Part shown: positions 1 to 12,275 of the stretch, one piece after another
Position numbering within the stretch: the stretch's first letter is position 1
Layout: the number at the start of each line of letters is the position of its first letter
Origin: Nicotiana tabacum
Taxonomy: Eukaryota > Streptophyta > Magnoliopsida > Solanales > Solanaceae
Direction: 5' to 3'
DNA length: 64,000 bases
NCBI RefSeq assembly: GCF_000715075.1
Contig: NC_134102.1
Span: 50,105,348 to 50,169,347, forward strand
Program-made: the position numbers and the translations under genes
Notes under the pieces: model-generated
Database searches by the model: none
Seen by the model: only the letters and a program-made list of their open reading frames with translations
What the model was told of the DNA's origin: nothing

Positions 1-3000
1 AGATTTTTTGAGTTCCCCTATTTATATGTCTACTCCTGTGGGAGATTCTCTTGTTGTGGACCGCATGTATCGGTCATGTTTGATTGCTCTTAGTGGTTTT
101 GAGACCAAGCCAATTTATTATTACTCAGCATGGTAGACTTTGATGTTATCTTGGACATGGACTAGTTGTCGCCCCATTATGCTATTCTTGATTGTCACGC
201 TGAGACCTTGATGTTGGCTATGCCAGGTTTACCATGATTAGAGTGGAGAGGTACCTTAGAGTATACTCCCAGCAGAGTTATTTCATTTCTTAAAGCTCAA
301 CGAATAGTTGAGAAGGGGTGTGACACGTATCTAGCTTATGTGAGTGATGTCAATATTGATACCCCTACAGTTGAGTCAGTTCCAGTAGTGAGAGGCTTTC
401 CAGATGTGTTTCCAGCTGATCTTCCAAGCATGCCGCCTGATAGAGATAATGATTTTGGCATTGATATGTTGCCGGGTACTAAACCCATCTCTATTCCTCC
501 ATATCGTATGGCTCCTTCTGAGTTGAAGAAGTTGAAGGAACAGTTATAGGAATTCCTTGATAAGGGCTACATTCGGCCCAGTGTGTCACCTTGGGGTGCT
601 CCTATCTTATTGTCAAGAAAAAGGATGGTTCTATGCGTATATGCATGATTATCGCCAGTTGAACAAAGTTACAGTGAAGAACAGGTATCATTTGCCTTAT
701 ATTGATGACCTATTTGATCAGTTATAGGGTGCCAGAGTGTTTTCCAAGATTGACTTACGTTCAGGCTATCATCAGTTGAAGATTTGGGAGCCAGATATCC
801 ATAAGACTGCCTTTAGGACTCGGTATGGTCACTACGAGTTCCTTGTGATGTCTTTTGGACTGACCAATGCCCAAGCAGCTTTTATGCACTTGATACACAG
901 TGTGTTCTGGCCTTATCGTGACTCATTCATCATTGTGTTTATTGACGGCATTCTGGTGTACTCCCGGACTCAGGAGGATCATGAGCAGCACCTGAGGACT
1001 GCGCTTTAGACCTTGAGAGAAAAGTAGTTATTTGTAAAATTTTCAAAGTGTGAGTTTTGGCTAGACTCAGTGGCATTCTTGGGTCATGTAGTATCGAGTG
1101 ATGGGATCCAAGTGGATCCAAATAAGGTGGAAGCAGTGCAGAGTTGGCCAAGCCGTCCTCAGCTATAGAGATCCGTTGTTTTCTTGGTTTGGTGGGGTAT
1201 TACCGTCATTTTATAGAGGGATTCTCATCTATTGCAGCACCTATGACCAGGCTGACCCAGAAGGGTGCTCCGTTCAGGTGGACAGAGAAATGTGAGGAGA
1301 GCTTTCAGAAGCTTAAGACAGCTTTGACTACAACCCCAGTATTGGTATTGCCTACAGGTTCGGGATCTTATACTGTATATTGTGATGCATCGCAGATTGG
1401 TCTCGATGCGGTGTTGATGCAGGACAGTAGGGTGATTGCCTATGCGTCCAGACACCTGAAGGTGCATGAAAAGAACTATCTTGTCCACGACCTTGAGTTA
1501 GCAGCTATTGTTCATGCCTTGAAGATTTGGTGGCACTATTTGTACGGTGTCCCTTGTGAGATTTACACCAATCACCGGAGTTTGCAACATCTATTCAAAC
1601 AGAAGGATCTTAACTATCGTCAGTGGAGGTGGTTGGAGCTACTTAAGGACTACGATATCACCATTCTGTACCATCTGAGGAAGCAAAACATGGTGGCCGA
1701 TGCTTTGAGTTGCCGGGCAGAGAGTTTGGGAGGTTTAGCATATCTACCAGCAGCATAGAGGCTATTGGCGTCGGATGTTCAGGCCTTAGCCAACCAGTTT
1801 GTGAGATTGGATATTTCTGAGCCGAGTCGAGTATTGTCTTGTGTGGTCTCTCAGTCTTCTCTTTATGATCGTAACAGGGAGCGTCAGCATGATGACCCCT
1901 ATCTGCTTGTCCATAAGGACACGTTCCAACACGGTGATGCTAAGGAGGTCACTATTAGGGATGTTGGTGCATTGAGGATATAGGGCAGGTTATGTGTGCC
2001 CAATGTAGATGGTTTGGGAGAGTTGATTCTTCAGGAGGCTCACAGTTCATGGTACTCCATCTATCCGGGTGCCGCAAATATGTACCAGGACTTGAGGCAG
2101 CATTACTGGTGGAGAAGAATGAAGAAGGACATAGTGGAACATATAGCGCGGTGTCTAAATTGCCAGCAGGTAAAATATGAGCATCAACGACCAGGTGGAT
2201 TGCTTCAGAAGTTAGAGATTCCGGAGTGGAAATGGGAGCAGATCACTATGGATTTCATTGTTGGACTCCCACGGACTCAGCGGAGGTTTGATGCAGTTTG
2301 GGTGATTGTGGATAGGCTGACCAAGTCAGCTCATTTCCTTCCTGTGATGATTACCTATTCTTCTAAGAAGCTGGCTCGAATTTATATCCGCGAGATTGTC
2401 AAGCTTCATGGCGTACCGGTATCTATCATCTCTGACCGGAGTACGTAGTTTACATCACGGTTCTGGAGGGCTGTACAGTATGAGTTGGGTACTCGAGTGG
2501 AGCTGAGCACAGTATTTCACCCTCAGACGGACGGACAGTCCAAGCACACTATTCAGATACTGGAGGATATGATTCGTGCGTGTGTGATAGATTTTGGAGG
2601 TTCTTGGGATCAGTTCTTGCCATTTGCGGAATTTGTCTACAATAACAGTTATCAGTCAAGCGTCCAGATGGCACCGTATGAGGCTCTGTATGGTAGGCGA
2701 TGTCGGTCTCCAGTGGGTTGGTTCGAGCCGGGCGAGGCTAGATTATTGGGTACAGAATTGGTTCATGATGCCCTGGATAAGTTGAAGGTGATTCAGGATC
2801 GACTCCGCACAACCTAGTCCAGACAGAAGAGTTATGCGGAATAGAAGGTTCGCGATATTGCATTCATGGTTGGAGAGCGGGTCTTGCTTCGGGTTTCACC
2901 TATAAAGGGCATTATGAGGTTCGAAAAGAAGGGAAAGCTGAGCCCAATGTTCATTGGTCCATTTGAGGTGTTGTGGTAGGTTGGAGAGGTTGCTTATGAG

Positions 3001-3327
3001 CTTGCCTTACCTCCTAGTTTAGCAGGAGTTCATCCGGTATTCCATGTTTCTATGCTCCGGAAGTATCACGGTGATCCGTCTCATGTGCTGGATTTCAGCT
3101 CAGTCCTGTTGGACAAGGATCTATCTTATGTTGAGGAGCCAGTGGCTATTTTGGACAGGTTGGTTCAAAAGCTGAGGTCAAAGAACATTGCTTATGTGAA
3201 GGTTCAGCGGAGGGGTCAACCGGTCGAGGAGGCGACTTGGGAGACAGAGCAGGATATGCGCAGTTGTTATCCTCATCTATTCACCACTTCAGGTATGTCT
3301 CTATGCTCATTCGAGGACGAACAATAA
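1..3327 (+). pseudogene. Ty3/gypsy element A pol remnant (protease, RT, RNase H, integrase, chromodomain)
   Basis: Degenerate polyprotein of a chromovirus-like (Tekay/Del-type) Ty3/gypsy retrotransposon; its 5' part lies left of the window. Order read from the frames: end of the aspartic protease (about 1-230), reverse transcriptase (about 340-1100), RNase H (about 1300-1740, with VYCDAS and [12 protein letters not shown]), integrase zinc region (about 2030-2180), integrase core (about 2220-2720) and a chromodomain-like tail (about 3050-3290, ending YPHLF). Frameshifts lie near 600-650 and stops at 547, 725, 1007, 1025, 1756, 1981, 2446 and 2815. The RT active site reads FIDG instead of FIDD, a zinc-region His is Tyr (SIYPG), and the integrase Glu in QSER is Lys. 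It is therefore non-functional. Element B (20.8-25.9 kb) carries the same domains and allows side-by-side reading. Identification is by family motifs, without a database search. Confidence 0.93.
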
Positions 3328-3330
3328 TTT

Positions 3331-3344
3331 TAAGAGGGGGAGGA
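3331..3344 (+). other. Polypurine tract of element A
   Basis: A purine-rich run (AAGAGGGGGAGGA) sits directly before the TG that opens the LTR and 4 bp after the pol stop. This is the normal position of the plus-strand primer of an LTR retrotransposon. Confidence 0.85.
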
Positions 3345-4032
3345 TGTAACGACCCGGCCGGTCGTTTTGAGAGTAATAGCCCTGATCCCCTATTAACTAC
3401 TTCCCCCGTATCTTTTTCTGCTTATGTGACTTGCCGGGAGGTTTTGTTTTTGGTTTTGGAGTATTTCGGGACACTTAGTCCCCAAGCTTAAGCTTTAGGA
3501 TTTTGACCGTAGTTGGAACTATGTGAAGACGGCTTCACAATGGAGTTCAGTCGGTTTCGTTAGCTCCGTTAGGTGATTTTGGACTTAGGAGTGTGTCCGG
3601 ACTATGAATTTGAGGTATGTAGCTGATTTAGGCTTGAAATGGCGAAAGTCGAATTTTTGGAGATTTTGACCGGAAGTGGACTTTTTGATATCGGGGTGAG
3701 ATTCCGATTTCGGAAGTTGGAGTAGGTCCATAGGGCTGAATATGACTTGTGTGCAAATTTTGGGGTCAACCGTACGTGGTTTGATAGGTTTCGGCATCGG
3801 TTGTAGAAATTGGAAGTTTCAAGTTCATTAAGTTTGAATCGGAGGGTGATTCGTGTTTTTAGCATTGTTTGATGTGATTTGAGGGCTCAACTAAGTTTGT
3901 ATGGTGTTTTAGGACTTGTTGGTATCTTTGGTTGAGGTCCCGGGTGCCTCGGGTGTGTTTCGGATCATTATCGAATGCGTTTTGGACTTAGAGAAATGGC
4001 TGAAATTCTGTGATCTGGTGCATCTGGTTTCC

Positions 4033-4375
4033 TTATACGCGATCGCGAAAGAGGGGCCGCGATTGCGTAGGCTCAGCTGGGCAGAGGAAGTTTTAATCTT
4101 CGCGTTCGCGTTCATAAGGATGTGAACGCGTAGTGGTGTGAAGTGGTGCTTCACGAATGCGTGGCCAAGGTCGCGTTCGCGTAGAGTTAAGGAGGCTAAA
4201 GTTTGGCCACGCGCTTTGCTCATCGCAAACGGGTAAGGACGTTCGCGATCGCGTAAGTCTGAGAGCCAGCACATTGCGTTCGCTTGGTGTTTGCGTGATC
4301 CCATAGGGTTAAATCCTGGGGTAGCGAAGTTGTTCTTCGCGATCGCGAGGCTATTTCCGCAATCGCGATTAAGGA
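4033..4375. repeat. CpG-rich block of CGCGATCGCG-like motifs (LTR A)
   Basis: A cluster of short near-palindromic motifs such as GCGATCGCG and TTCGCGTTCGCG, repeated in both orientations with about 20-30 bp spacing. It stands out from AT-rich surroundings. Equivalent blocks occur in other LTRs of this window (18545-18880, 26595-26930, 57145-57480; decayed at 61180-61460). Confidence 0.8.
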
Positions 4376-5303
4376 ATCACTGGGCAGACTTATATCATTT
4401 CAAAACGAGGGTTTGGCCATTTTTATCAAAACTTGAGTTTGGGAGCTCGGATTTGGACGAGATTTTGGGGGATTTTTAGAGACATCATTTGGGTAATGAT
4501 TCTTCACTTGTGTTAGGTTACATCCCACTAATCTATCATTAATTTCATCATTTAATTTCGTATTTGGGGTGAAAAATTGGGGAAAATGGAAAGAAGTTCT
4601 TCAACTAAGATTTTGGGTTTTGATTGGGATTTTGACATCGGATTTGGATAATTTTGGTACGAGTGAACTCGTGAGTGAATGGGTGTTCATATTTTGTGAC
4701 TTTTAGCCGATTCCGAGACGTGGGCTCGGGTCGACGTTTTAGGGTGATTTTCTAATTTCTTGGTTTAGCTTTGATTTCATTAATTAGATTAGTTTCTTAT
4801 AGTTGTATTTATGGTATGTAATTGATTTTGGCTAGATTTGGGCCATTCGGAGACGGATATTCGTGGAAAAGGCATTATTACCGATTGATTGATTTTGGTT
4901 CGAGGTAAGTGGCTTGCCTAACCTTGTGTGGGAGAAATCCCCTTAGGATTTGGTACTGTTGTGATATGTGAGCGCCGTGTTCGTGAGGTGACGAGTACGT
5001 ACACGGGCTATTAGTTGTAAAACCCCGATTTATTTTACTGAATAGTAATCTGTTTTCCTTTAATTTGAGTTATACCGTTTAAATGAGTATTAGTCTGTTT
5101 TTCATTCTTAATTGAGCTATTCCAATATGTGTAGATGTCCTGTTTAGTCTAATATCGCATATCTACGTGATTTAATTGCTTATTTGAATTGTGTGAAGCA
5201 TGCCTAGTTGATTTCCTGCTTTTCCTTGTTCTTTATCAGTATAACTGTAGAAATCGTGCTGTTAACTATTGTCTTTATTGGTTTGAGCTATGTGTTTATT
5301 TTT

Positions 5304-5490
5304 GAGACTACGAGGCAGTTCCTCGGGAGTTCTCCCTGCATATTTACTTTTGAGACTACGAGGCGGTACCTCGGGAGTTCTCCCTGTACATTTACTTTTG
5401 AGACTACGAGGCGGTACCTCGGGAGATATCCTCGCATATTTAATTTTGGGACTACGAGACGGTATCTCGGGAGTGTCCCTGTTGTTATCA
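5304..5490 (+). repeat. Minisatellite, 4 x 48 bp (LTR A)
   Basis: Four copies of a 48-bp unit start at 5304, 5352, 5400 and 5448. Each begins GAGACTACGAG (last copy GGGACTACGAG) and contains a palindromic core of the type CGAGGCGGTACCTCG. The array ends about 110 bp before the first conserved LTR hairpin. Confidence 0.9.
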
Positions 5491-5599
5491 CATTGTTTAT
5501 GTGTTGTTATTCCTTTGTGAATTCTTTCTGTTAAATTCTCCATTTTACTTCATTTTATTATATCATATGTCTTCTTATTATATCCCAGTAGGGCCCGGA

Positions 5600-5632
5600 C
5601 CTGACCTCATCACTACTCTACCGAGGTTAGGC
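5600..5632 (+). other. Conserved LTR hairpin 1 (LTR A copy)
   Basis: Arms CCTGACCTCA and CGAGGTTAGG enclose a loop of about 12 nt. The same structure, with arms CCTAGCCTCG and CGAGGTTAGG, is found at 20197-20228, 28245-28276 and 63035-63066. Confidence 0.7.
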
Positions 5633-5754
5633 TTGGCACTTACTGGGTACCGTTATGGTGTACTCATACTACTCTTCTGCACATGTTTTGTGTGCAGATC
5701 GAGGTACTTTTTATCAGCCCCGCTAATAGCTGAGAGTGCTTGCTGCTGTACGGA

Positions 5755-5795
5755 GACTTCAAGGTACATCTGCCGCGTCCGCAGACCTCGAAGTC
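5755..5795 (+). other. Conserved LTR hairpin 2 (LTR A copy)
   Basis: Arms GACTTCAAGGT and ACCTCGAAGTC, extended inward by TCTGC/GCAGA, about 120 bp after hairpin 1. Counterparts lie at 20348-20388, 28392-28432 and 63183-63224. Confidence 0.7.
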
Positions 5796-7146
5796 CCCCT
5801 CTATTCTCTCCTATGTCATTTACCTTCCGTACTTCTTTTATTAGACTCTGGTGCATAGAGATACTAGTTTTCCTTATGTATCTTGTGATTCATGATGTTC
5901 CGGGTTTTTGGAAGCTGTGTACGTCTAGCGTTTTGATTGTTGTACATGCCGAGCGGCATTGTTATTCAGTATCTATTGCAGTTAGTTGATAAGTTTTACT
6001 TTCGTACTGTTATTTCCGCAATTTGTTAGGTTTACCTAGTCGTAGAGACTAGGTATCGTCACGACGTTATACGGAGGGAGTTTGGGTCGTGACAAGTCTA
6101 TAGTCTCAAAATAGTTAACTAAGGATATATATTATTTGTGATAAGCATTAAGCTCAAAAAGAACAAAGACAACCTAAAATCATTTTTCAAACCGAGTCTA
6201 ACCTAATATTTCGCTTCGACTCACATACCGGGAAAGTTCTAGACACAAGTACAATGACATGGACTACACAAAAATCTCACTTCACACATGGCACATGACT
6301 CACTAGGGACGGTCTCATTCCGACTCTAAAATTAATGCAAGTATTCACGGAGCCACAAGATATTAAGCATTAAGCATAAAGTGAACATAAGTCAAGAAAA
6401 TGAGACATAGGCGTCACAAAACATGCTCTCCAAATAACCAAGGCATCATAAGCAATTTTAGCTCATAGGGAAGATACTACACATGCCAAAGCCTAAATAT
6501 GGTACTACCAAACAAGTCAAGGGCGTCTAGGAACCTCATCTTTCCTCCATTTATTTCCTAAATACTACCCTACTCAAAATAAAAAAAAACTACGACCCGA
6601 TTCAAACTACATCCCATGGAAAAAAACCGAGGCACAAAGAAAAATCGCGAGGGATTATTACTACCTAAAGGAAACTAAAAGGCATATTTTTGATTTTTTT
6701 TTTAGACTTTAATCCCTCAAGAAAACTGTTTAGGAGATCCATCGTCGGGAAAAGTCCAATTTTTCTACCGTTTTTCGACTTTTATTATTTTTCACATAAA
6801 AAACAATTAAGCTACTAAAATACTACACAACTACGAAAATAAAAATAAAAAGCTAAAATCAAAATAAGAAGTTAACATTTTTCTAACATACCACTGCTAA
6901 TTATCTAGAGGAATTCTCCCACTCCACACTTAAAAGAGTGCAGTGTCCCCAATGCACAAATAAAGCAAAACATAGTTCTCACTATCTAGCTCACTTTTGC
7001 ATTTTTCCAATGGCTTTGCTTCCTATGCTTGTAATCCTACAAAATAGAAATAAACACTACAAATAAAATATTACAAAAACATAAATAAAAGAAAGCAGTA
7101 AAGTTGGGTTGCCTCCCAACAATCGCCCGATTTAATGGCGTGGCAC

Positions 7147-8341
7147 GACTTGAACCACTTTTTATCTCCATCTCGAACTTATGAAATGAGCCCCTAATTT
7201 AGCTTCAAGTTTTTTGCTATGCTCCTGGGGTGGCGGGACAATTGTAATTGGGCCAAGTAACCAATTTCGCATTCTACACTTCTTGGCCTTTAGATGAGGT
7301 GTGGAATTTTGTCTCTCTAGCATTACAAATTCAAGAATGTAAGCACCTTGTTCCTTGTTCATTGGCTCCTCCAATAGCTCATATGACGATTTCTATGTCA
7401 TCATCCAAATACAATATTGAAAAATGCATGGAATGAGGACCAATGCATTCCAACTCTAGAACTGTGTCACTATTTACATCCTCATATGTACACACACTAG
7501 AGTCTTCAAATATAACAGTATCCACTTCCTCACAGGACTCTAGTGTGCTTTCCTCAACATGGACATCATCAATAAAAGTATGGTCGAATGATTGACTCTC
7601 AACTTTTAGCTCCTCAATTTAGCATATAAGCTCCTTTTCAGTTTCATACAATTCAGAACTATTTTGTTGGGTGTTAGGCGCAACAACCTTTGCATTCAAT
7701 TGAGCTTCCAAGTCGTGAATAGCAGTGCCAAATTTTTTGATCTCTTGCCCCAGTTCAGCTCTTCCTTCTATTAAGTCTTTCATCCCATCTTTAATTTTCT
7801 CACGTTGAGCCTTATATATTTATAATCTTTCAGCTTGTTCCATTAGCCAACTTCGGCCCAAAATCTCATCTTCTTCGAAATTTTCCTCTTTCTAATCATT
7901 GAATGTTTCAACCCATTCTTCTACTTTGGCATTCATTCTCTTCATTATTGCCTTGATATTTTCCATCTGTTTTCGACGTTCATGAGTTTACTCCATTAAA
8001 AATTGAGTTTCCTCCATTATTTGCCTCATCATGTCTATTATATGAGCATCATGTTTCACATCTTCCATATTGTTGCTCCTATCGAACTCACAAACATTAC
8101 TATAAAGATCATAATAAGGGCTCGGAGATGGATAAAAAGAATTAGGACAACCATCCCAATGGCCACCTTGACCACTATATATGTTACAAATATTCCACTC
8201 ATAGGATTGAGATTGTGCGCACAACCCGCTCCTAGGTATACATTGACAATTTTTCCACCAGTGGGGTCCTCCACAATATGGACAAGGATTATCAAAGTAA
8301 GAATAACTATCATTCAAACAATTTTCATTCCAAGATGCCAT
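7147..8341 (-). pseudogene. Gag-like ORF of element N with zinc knuckle and coiled coil
   Basis: The minus-strand frame starts MASWNENCLNDSY and within its first 40 residues carries CPYCGGPHWWKNC, a CX2CX3HX4C knuckle like those in gag of Tat/Ogre/Athila elements. A stop at 7988-7990 breaks the frame. Beyond it the reading continues with a helical, charge-rich stretch (for example EKIKDGMKDLIEGRAELGQ), an acidic segment, and a tail from 7374 to 7162 (AKKCRMRNWLLGP). The first and last open parts are in different frames, so at least one frameshift is present. No protease follows. The likely origin is the structural protein of a non-autonomous element; a domesticated gene is unlikely given the stops. 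Confidence 0.65.
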
Positions 8342-8434
8342 GTAAAAAAATTATAATACTAACTAAATAAGAAAATTAAAAACTTGAACAGAAATCAATT
8401 AAAGCTTAACTTAGATAAATAATCAATAACTAAG

Positions 8435-8452
8435 TCCCCGACAACGACGCCA
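8435..8452 (-). other. Primer-binding site of element N (tRNA-Asp type)
   Basis: The minus strand reads TGGCGTCGTTGTCGGGGA, which differs at two C-to-T positions from the TGGCGCCGTTGCCGGGGA typical of Tat/Athila-group elements. It lies 6 bp inside the LTR end. Confidence 0.8.
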
Positions 8453-8458
8453 AAAACT

Positions 8459-9585
8459 TGTTGGTTCCCCAAGTACACGCAAGTATATGTGGCAGTCAAG
8501 TAATAAAGTGACTCAAAAGTCGGATGTCGAACCCACAGATACTTAGAGTAATCGTTAACTAAGCTAACTAAAATCAATTAAATGTCCAAGATAATCAAAA
8601 AAATTATTTTTCTACTAAACTACTTTTGAAGAAATTGAAAAAGTAATTAGCTAAATTAATTAGGAGCAAGCGATTGTGGTTGGATTTTAATCAAATGAGA
8701 TGAAGATTCCAGAGTTGTGGTCGGTTTGTCAATCCTATTGGGTACGTAATTACACATGTTAATCCAAATTATCTATGATTGCTAGTTGATCGGATTGTTT
8801 ATATAAATAGCATGTTCCCATAATACTATCCGTCTATCCATAATATATCAACCCTATATTCCTATGGTATTGAATCTATCATGAACGAATATAATACGGT
8901 ATTCAACTAAGCAAGACTATTAGGTATATTCCTATCCTAACCATGAAATCTTTTCCCGAGCCATGGGTTCAAAAACAAGCTCTCTCTAATTCTACTCTAA
9001 TCTAAACATGGCTTTCCCAAGCATAGCATATATAGTAAATAGAACTCAACTGTTAAAGGCCAAACAATTAAGCAATTATGCACAAAATTAGAAAAAAAAC
9101 CAAAGATGATAACTCAAATTAACGGTAATGTAATTAATAAACTACAATATTCATGACACCCACAACCCTAGAACGTGAATTTTAGCTCCACATAGACATG
9201 GTAGCAAAACAACATAACGTAAAGATTACTAATTTTGATGGAATAAAGATAGAATTTGATGAATTCCGACCTCCACGACAGCTCCGTGCTCTCCCTTGGT
9301 CCAAAGTATCTTCTCCCCCTAAAAAGCACGTTTTTGATGTATTTATAGCGGCTCTCTTAATTCGGGTTGGAGAAGCTGAATTTTAAAGCTTCGGTCACGG
9401 TCTGGCGAAGTGACCCTCGCTTTGCTGTCAAGGACTTTTCTGGTTTCTTCAACTCTGGTCCTGGTCTGGCGAAGTGAACCTCGCTTCGCTATCCGGGACC
9501 TGGGCACCAAACTTATACTTCCTCTAGATTCTTCCGTTTTTTACTTCACTTTGCATGAAAAATCTCCAAATCATTTCTAATCGAC
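8459..9585 (-). mobile_element. 5' LTR of element N, inner part (interrupted by element B)
   Basis: On the minus strand the LTR ends ...CCAACA at 8459, six bases before the primer-binding site. Its outer part is displaced to 28733-28850 by insertion of element B. A duplicated GGTCTGGCGAAGTGA motif lies near 9400-9475. Confidence 0.75.
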
Positions 9586-10104
9586 TGTGATAACCCGATA
9601 GGTCATTTTATATTTTAGAACCTAATTCTGCATTATAAGGTCTTAAAAATCTCATCTGAGCCTTTCTCGATTTGCGTGCGCAGTCCGAATGTTCTTCCGG
9701 AAAGCTTATATGTTAAAAAATGATAAAAAAAGAATTTTTGCCTTAAAAAAATCAATTTAAGTTGACTTCGGTCAACATTTTTAGAAAACGGACTCGGGCC
9801 CATATTTTGACGGTCCCGGTGGGTCCGTAATGAAATATGGGATTTGGGCGTATGCCCGGAATCGAATTCCGAGGTCCCTAGCTCGAGATATGAATTTTTG
9901 TTGAAAATTGAAAGACTAAAAATCTAATGGTTTAAGAATTTGGTTTATGTTTCGCTTTGTGGATATCGGGTCCGTATTTTAGTTTCGGAGTCCGGTACAA
10001 GTTCATTATAATATTTAAGACTTGTCTGTGAAATTTGGTGAGAAACGGAGTTGGTTTGACGTTATTCGGACGTCCGGTTGTGAAAATAGAGGTTTTAAAG
10101 CTTT
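9586..10104 (+). mobile_element. 5' LTR of element B, first segment
   Basis: Starts TGTGATAACCCGATAGGTCA and aligns base by base with the start of the 3' LTR at 25861. It breaks off at AAAGCTTT where element C begins; the alignment resumes at 18325. Confidence 0.92.
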
Positions 10105-12259
10105 TGTTACACCTCATATTGCCGTACGTGAAAGTATGCCATAAATAAATTAATGAAGGCTCGAAAATGAGATATTACATCCCACATTTTTGTACGTTAA
10201 AATTTCGTCGTAAGTTAATCTATGTAAGTTCGGGAATGAGATTATTTTGGGATTATAAATATTGTGCTACTTCAAACAAGTAATGAGTAAATTCGTGAAG
10301 GTGAGAGGGTAAGCAAATCGAAGGAAATAAATTTCGTCAAAGTTTGATATTTTGGTATAAAAATAGTCCGATCTATAATACCCGGTATTTATGGACTAGT
10401 GCCATACAAGGTACCACATGAACATAATAGTAAGGTGTACAAAGTGTGTTAAAAGTGAGTATTATTTTAAGTAATTTAAGATCATTCCTAATTATGTGGA
10501 TAATTAACTAATTATTAGTTAATGGGGGATTAACAAATTACTTAAGGAATTAAGTGGATAATTATTGGATAAATATTAACCCCCAACGTGACAGCCATAT
10601 AAGAGCAACTAAGTGACTCTTAAAATTACAAAAAAAGGTGGCAGATGGAAGAAGTTGCCAAGAAACATTGCAACAAATACAAAGGCAATTGTTGTCTTCC
10701 TAGTGGTCACGGCAAAGAGGGCACATGATTACTTAATTGTAAACCCCTTCTCTAAATATTTCTTTACGTAAGGCAAGCCTCCCTAGAAGCTAACCAAATA
10801 AAATACTTTACCTTGTATGGAGCTTTGCACTTTTAAATATTCCTTCATGGTTATTTGGAGCTTTACTTGTGGAGCCAAAAGTTTTGTAGTACAACAATAC
10901 GGATGAAGCATCAACAAAAGGCATCTCTACTTTAAGAATATTTCAAATGCCAAAATATGCATCTTCAAGGATTCAACGTGAGATTTCATAGCATCTGATT
11001 TCATAGCATCTTCAACAGTTCAAAACATTAGATTTTGCAATTATAAGGGAGTACGGTGCAATCTTTCTCAAGAATATCATACGTATTTTTCCGTACTCCG
11101 ATCTTGCCATCACATGTTTTGTCGAAATTAACATGTGTTAGAGGGATTGTCAAGAGAATCGACTCAGGTATGTTAAGGCTATCCCTTCTTTCTTTTTGGC
11201 ATGATCCATACGATACAAACGAAACGAGTAAATGCACAATTTTCATAAATGACTCTATTCATAGAAGTGTTAGGGGTGTCTATGTTATTGATTCCCAATG
11301 TGAATTATTATTATATCTTCTGTTCATGGGTCTCAGAAAAATATGTATTTGATAAAGTTTATCCGAAAGGCATATTGATTTTTATGACATTCCGAGAAAT
11401 CTTATTAACGTATTTCTTATGCATTTCATGCATTTATACATGTACATTGACCCATGACCAGATGGCATTATATATGCGTATATTATATGTATATGGGATA
11501 TGGGAAAAAGTTATGGCGTTATATACGCACCACCACCTGATCAGCTGGTATACGTTAATGATTTGCCCACAGTGTCCGAGATGATATGATGGGATGCCCT
11601 TAGAGGCTTGATGATTTTATGAACGCATATACCCATGCATGGTATGACATTTATACGCATATGCATGACATTATAATATTAAAGGATTCACAAAGCTATT
11701 CAGATATACATGTTGAGTCTTTTACTCCTTGTTTCTCTTATGACAATTGTTTACTGATTTTCATTCCTTACATACTCGGTACATTATTTGTACTGACGTC
11801 CCTTTTGCCTGGGGAGACTGCGTTTCATGCCCGCAGGTCCCGATAGACAGGTTGAGAGTCCTCCAAGTAGGCTATCAGCTCAGCGAAAGATGTTGGTGAG
11901 CTCCATTTGCTCCGGAGTTTCTTATTTGGTTAGTATGACTTAGACATGTATTGATTGGTATGTCGGGGCCCTGTCCCGGCTTTATGACGTTCATGTACTC
12001 TTAGAGGCTTGTAGACATATGTCATGTATATGAAAGATTGTATGGCCTTGTCGTCCTATGTTTAGTGTACGGGTGATTATTTTGGCCTTATAGGCCCGTA
12101 CGTCATATGTATAAGTCAGTATATTTGGTTGGGTCATTTTATGTCGAGTGTTCTGGCCCATTTACCCATGTTGATGTAATAAGAAAGATAGGTTACGTTG
12201 GTACTGGGTTGAGTAAGGTATTGGGTGCCCGTCGCGGCCCATCGGTTTGGGTCGTGACA
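10105..12259 (+). mobile_element. 5' LTR of element C
   Basis: A 2,155-bp LTR, TGTTACACCTC...GGGTCGTGACA. It is 85 bp longer than the 3' copy because the 3' copy lacks several short segments, including 39 nt near 11978-12016 and about 34 nt near 11320-11355. Confidence 0.92.
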
Positions 12260-12263
12260 AAAA

Positions 12264-12275
12264 TGGTATCAGAGC
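12264..12275 (+). other. Primer-binding site of element C (initiator tRNA-Met)
   Basis: TGGTATCAGAGC, complementary to the 3' end of plant initiator methionine tRNA, four bases after the LTR end. The same site occurs in element B at 20622-20633. Confidence 0.92.

Larger units (their letters stand above)
3345..6094 (+). mobile_element. 3' LTR of gypsy element A
   Basis: A 2,750-bp LTR that starts TGTAACGACCCGGCC and ends GGGTCGTGACA, directly after the polypurine tract. It contains a CpG-rich motif block (about 4033-4375), a GAGGTAAGTG motif near 4900, four 48-bp tandem repeats (5304-5490) and two hairpins (5600-5632, 5755-5795). The 5' LTR lies outside the window, so the target duplication cannot be checked; the 5 bp after it are AGTCT. 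The sequence that follows belongs to minus-strand element N, so A probably inserted into N. Confidence 0.88.
6095..8458 (-). mobile_element. Internal region of minus-strand Tat/Ogre-like non-autonomous LTR element N
   Basis: Read on the minus strand, this follows the LTR at 8459-9585. It contains a primer-binding site (8435-8452), a gag-like reading frame (8341 down to about 7147), the motif TTGGGAGGCAACCCAA (near 7105-7120), and about 1 kb of non-coding AT-rich sequence down to 6095. That motif just after the coding part is a recurring feature of plant Tat/Athila-group elements. The downstream end and 3' LTR are missing because element A starts at 6094. No reverse transcriptase or integrase is visible, so the copy looks non-autonomous. 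Confidence 0.72.

Noticed and set aside
5304..5490. CRISPR-like array
   Set aside because: The 48-bp units are tandem without unique spacers, in a plant LTR; this is a minisatellite.
5501..5989. 162-codon plus-strand ORF in the end of LTR A
   Set aside because: It is in the LTR through both hairpins and is not conserved as a frame in the other LTRs.
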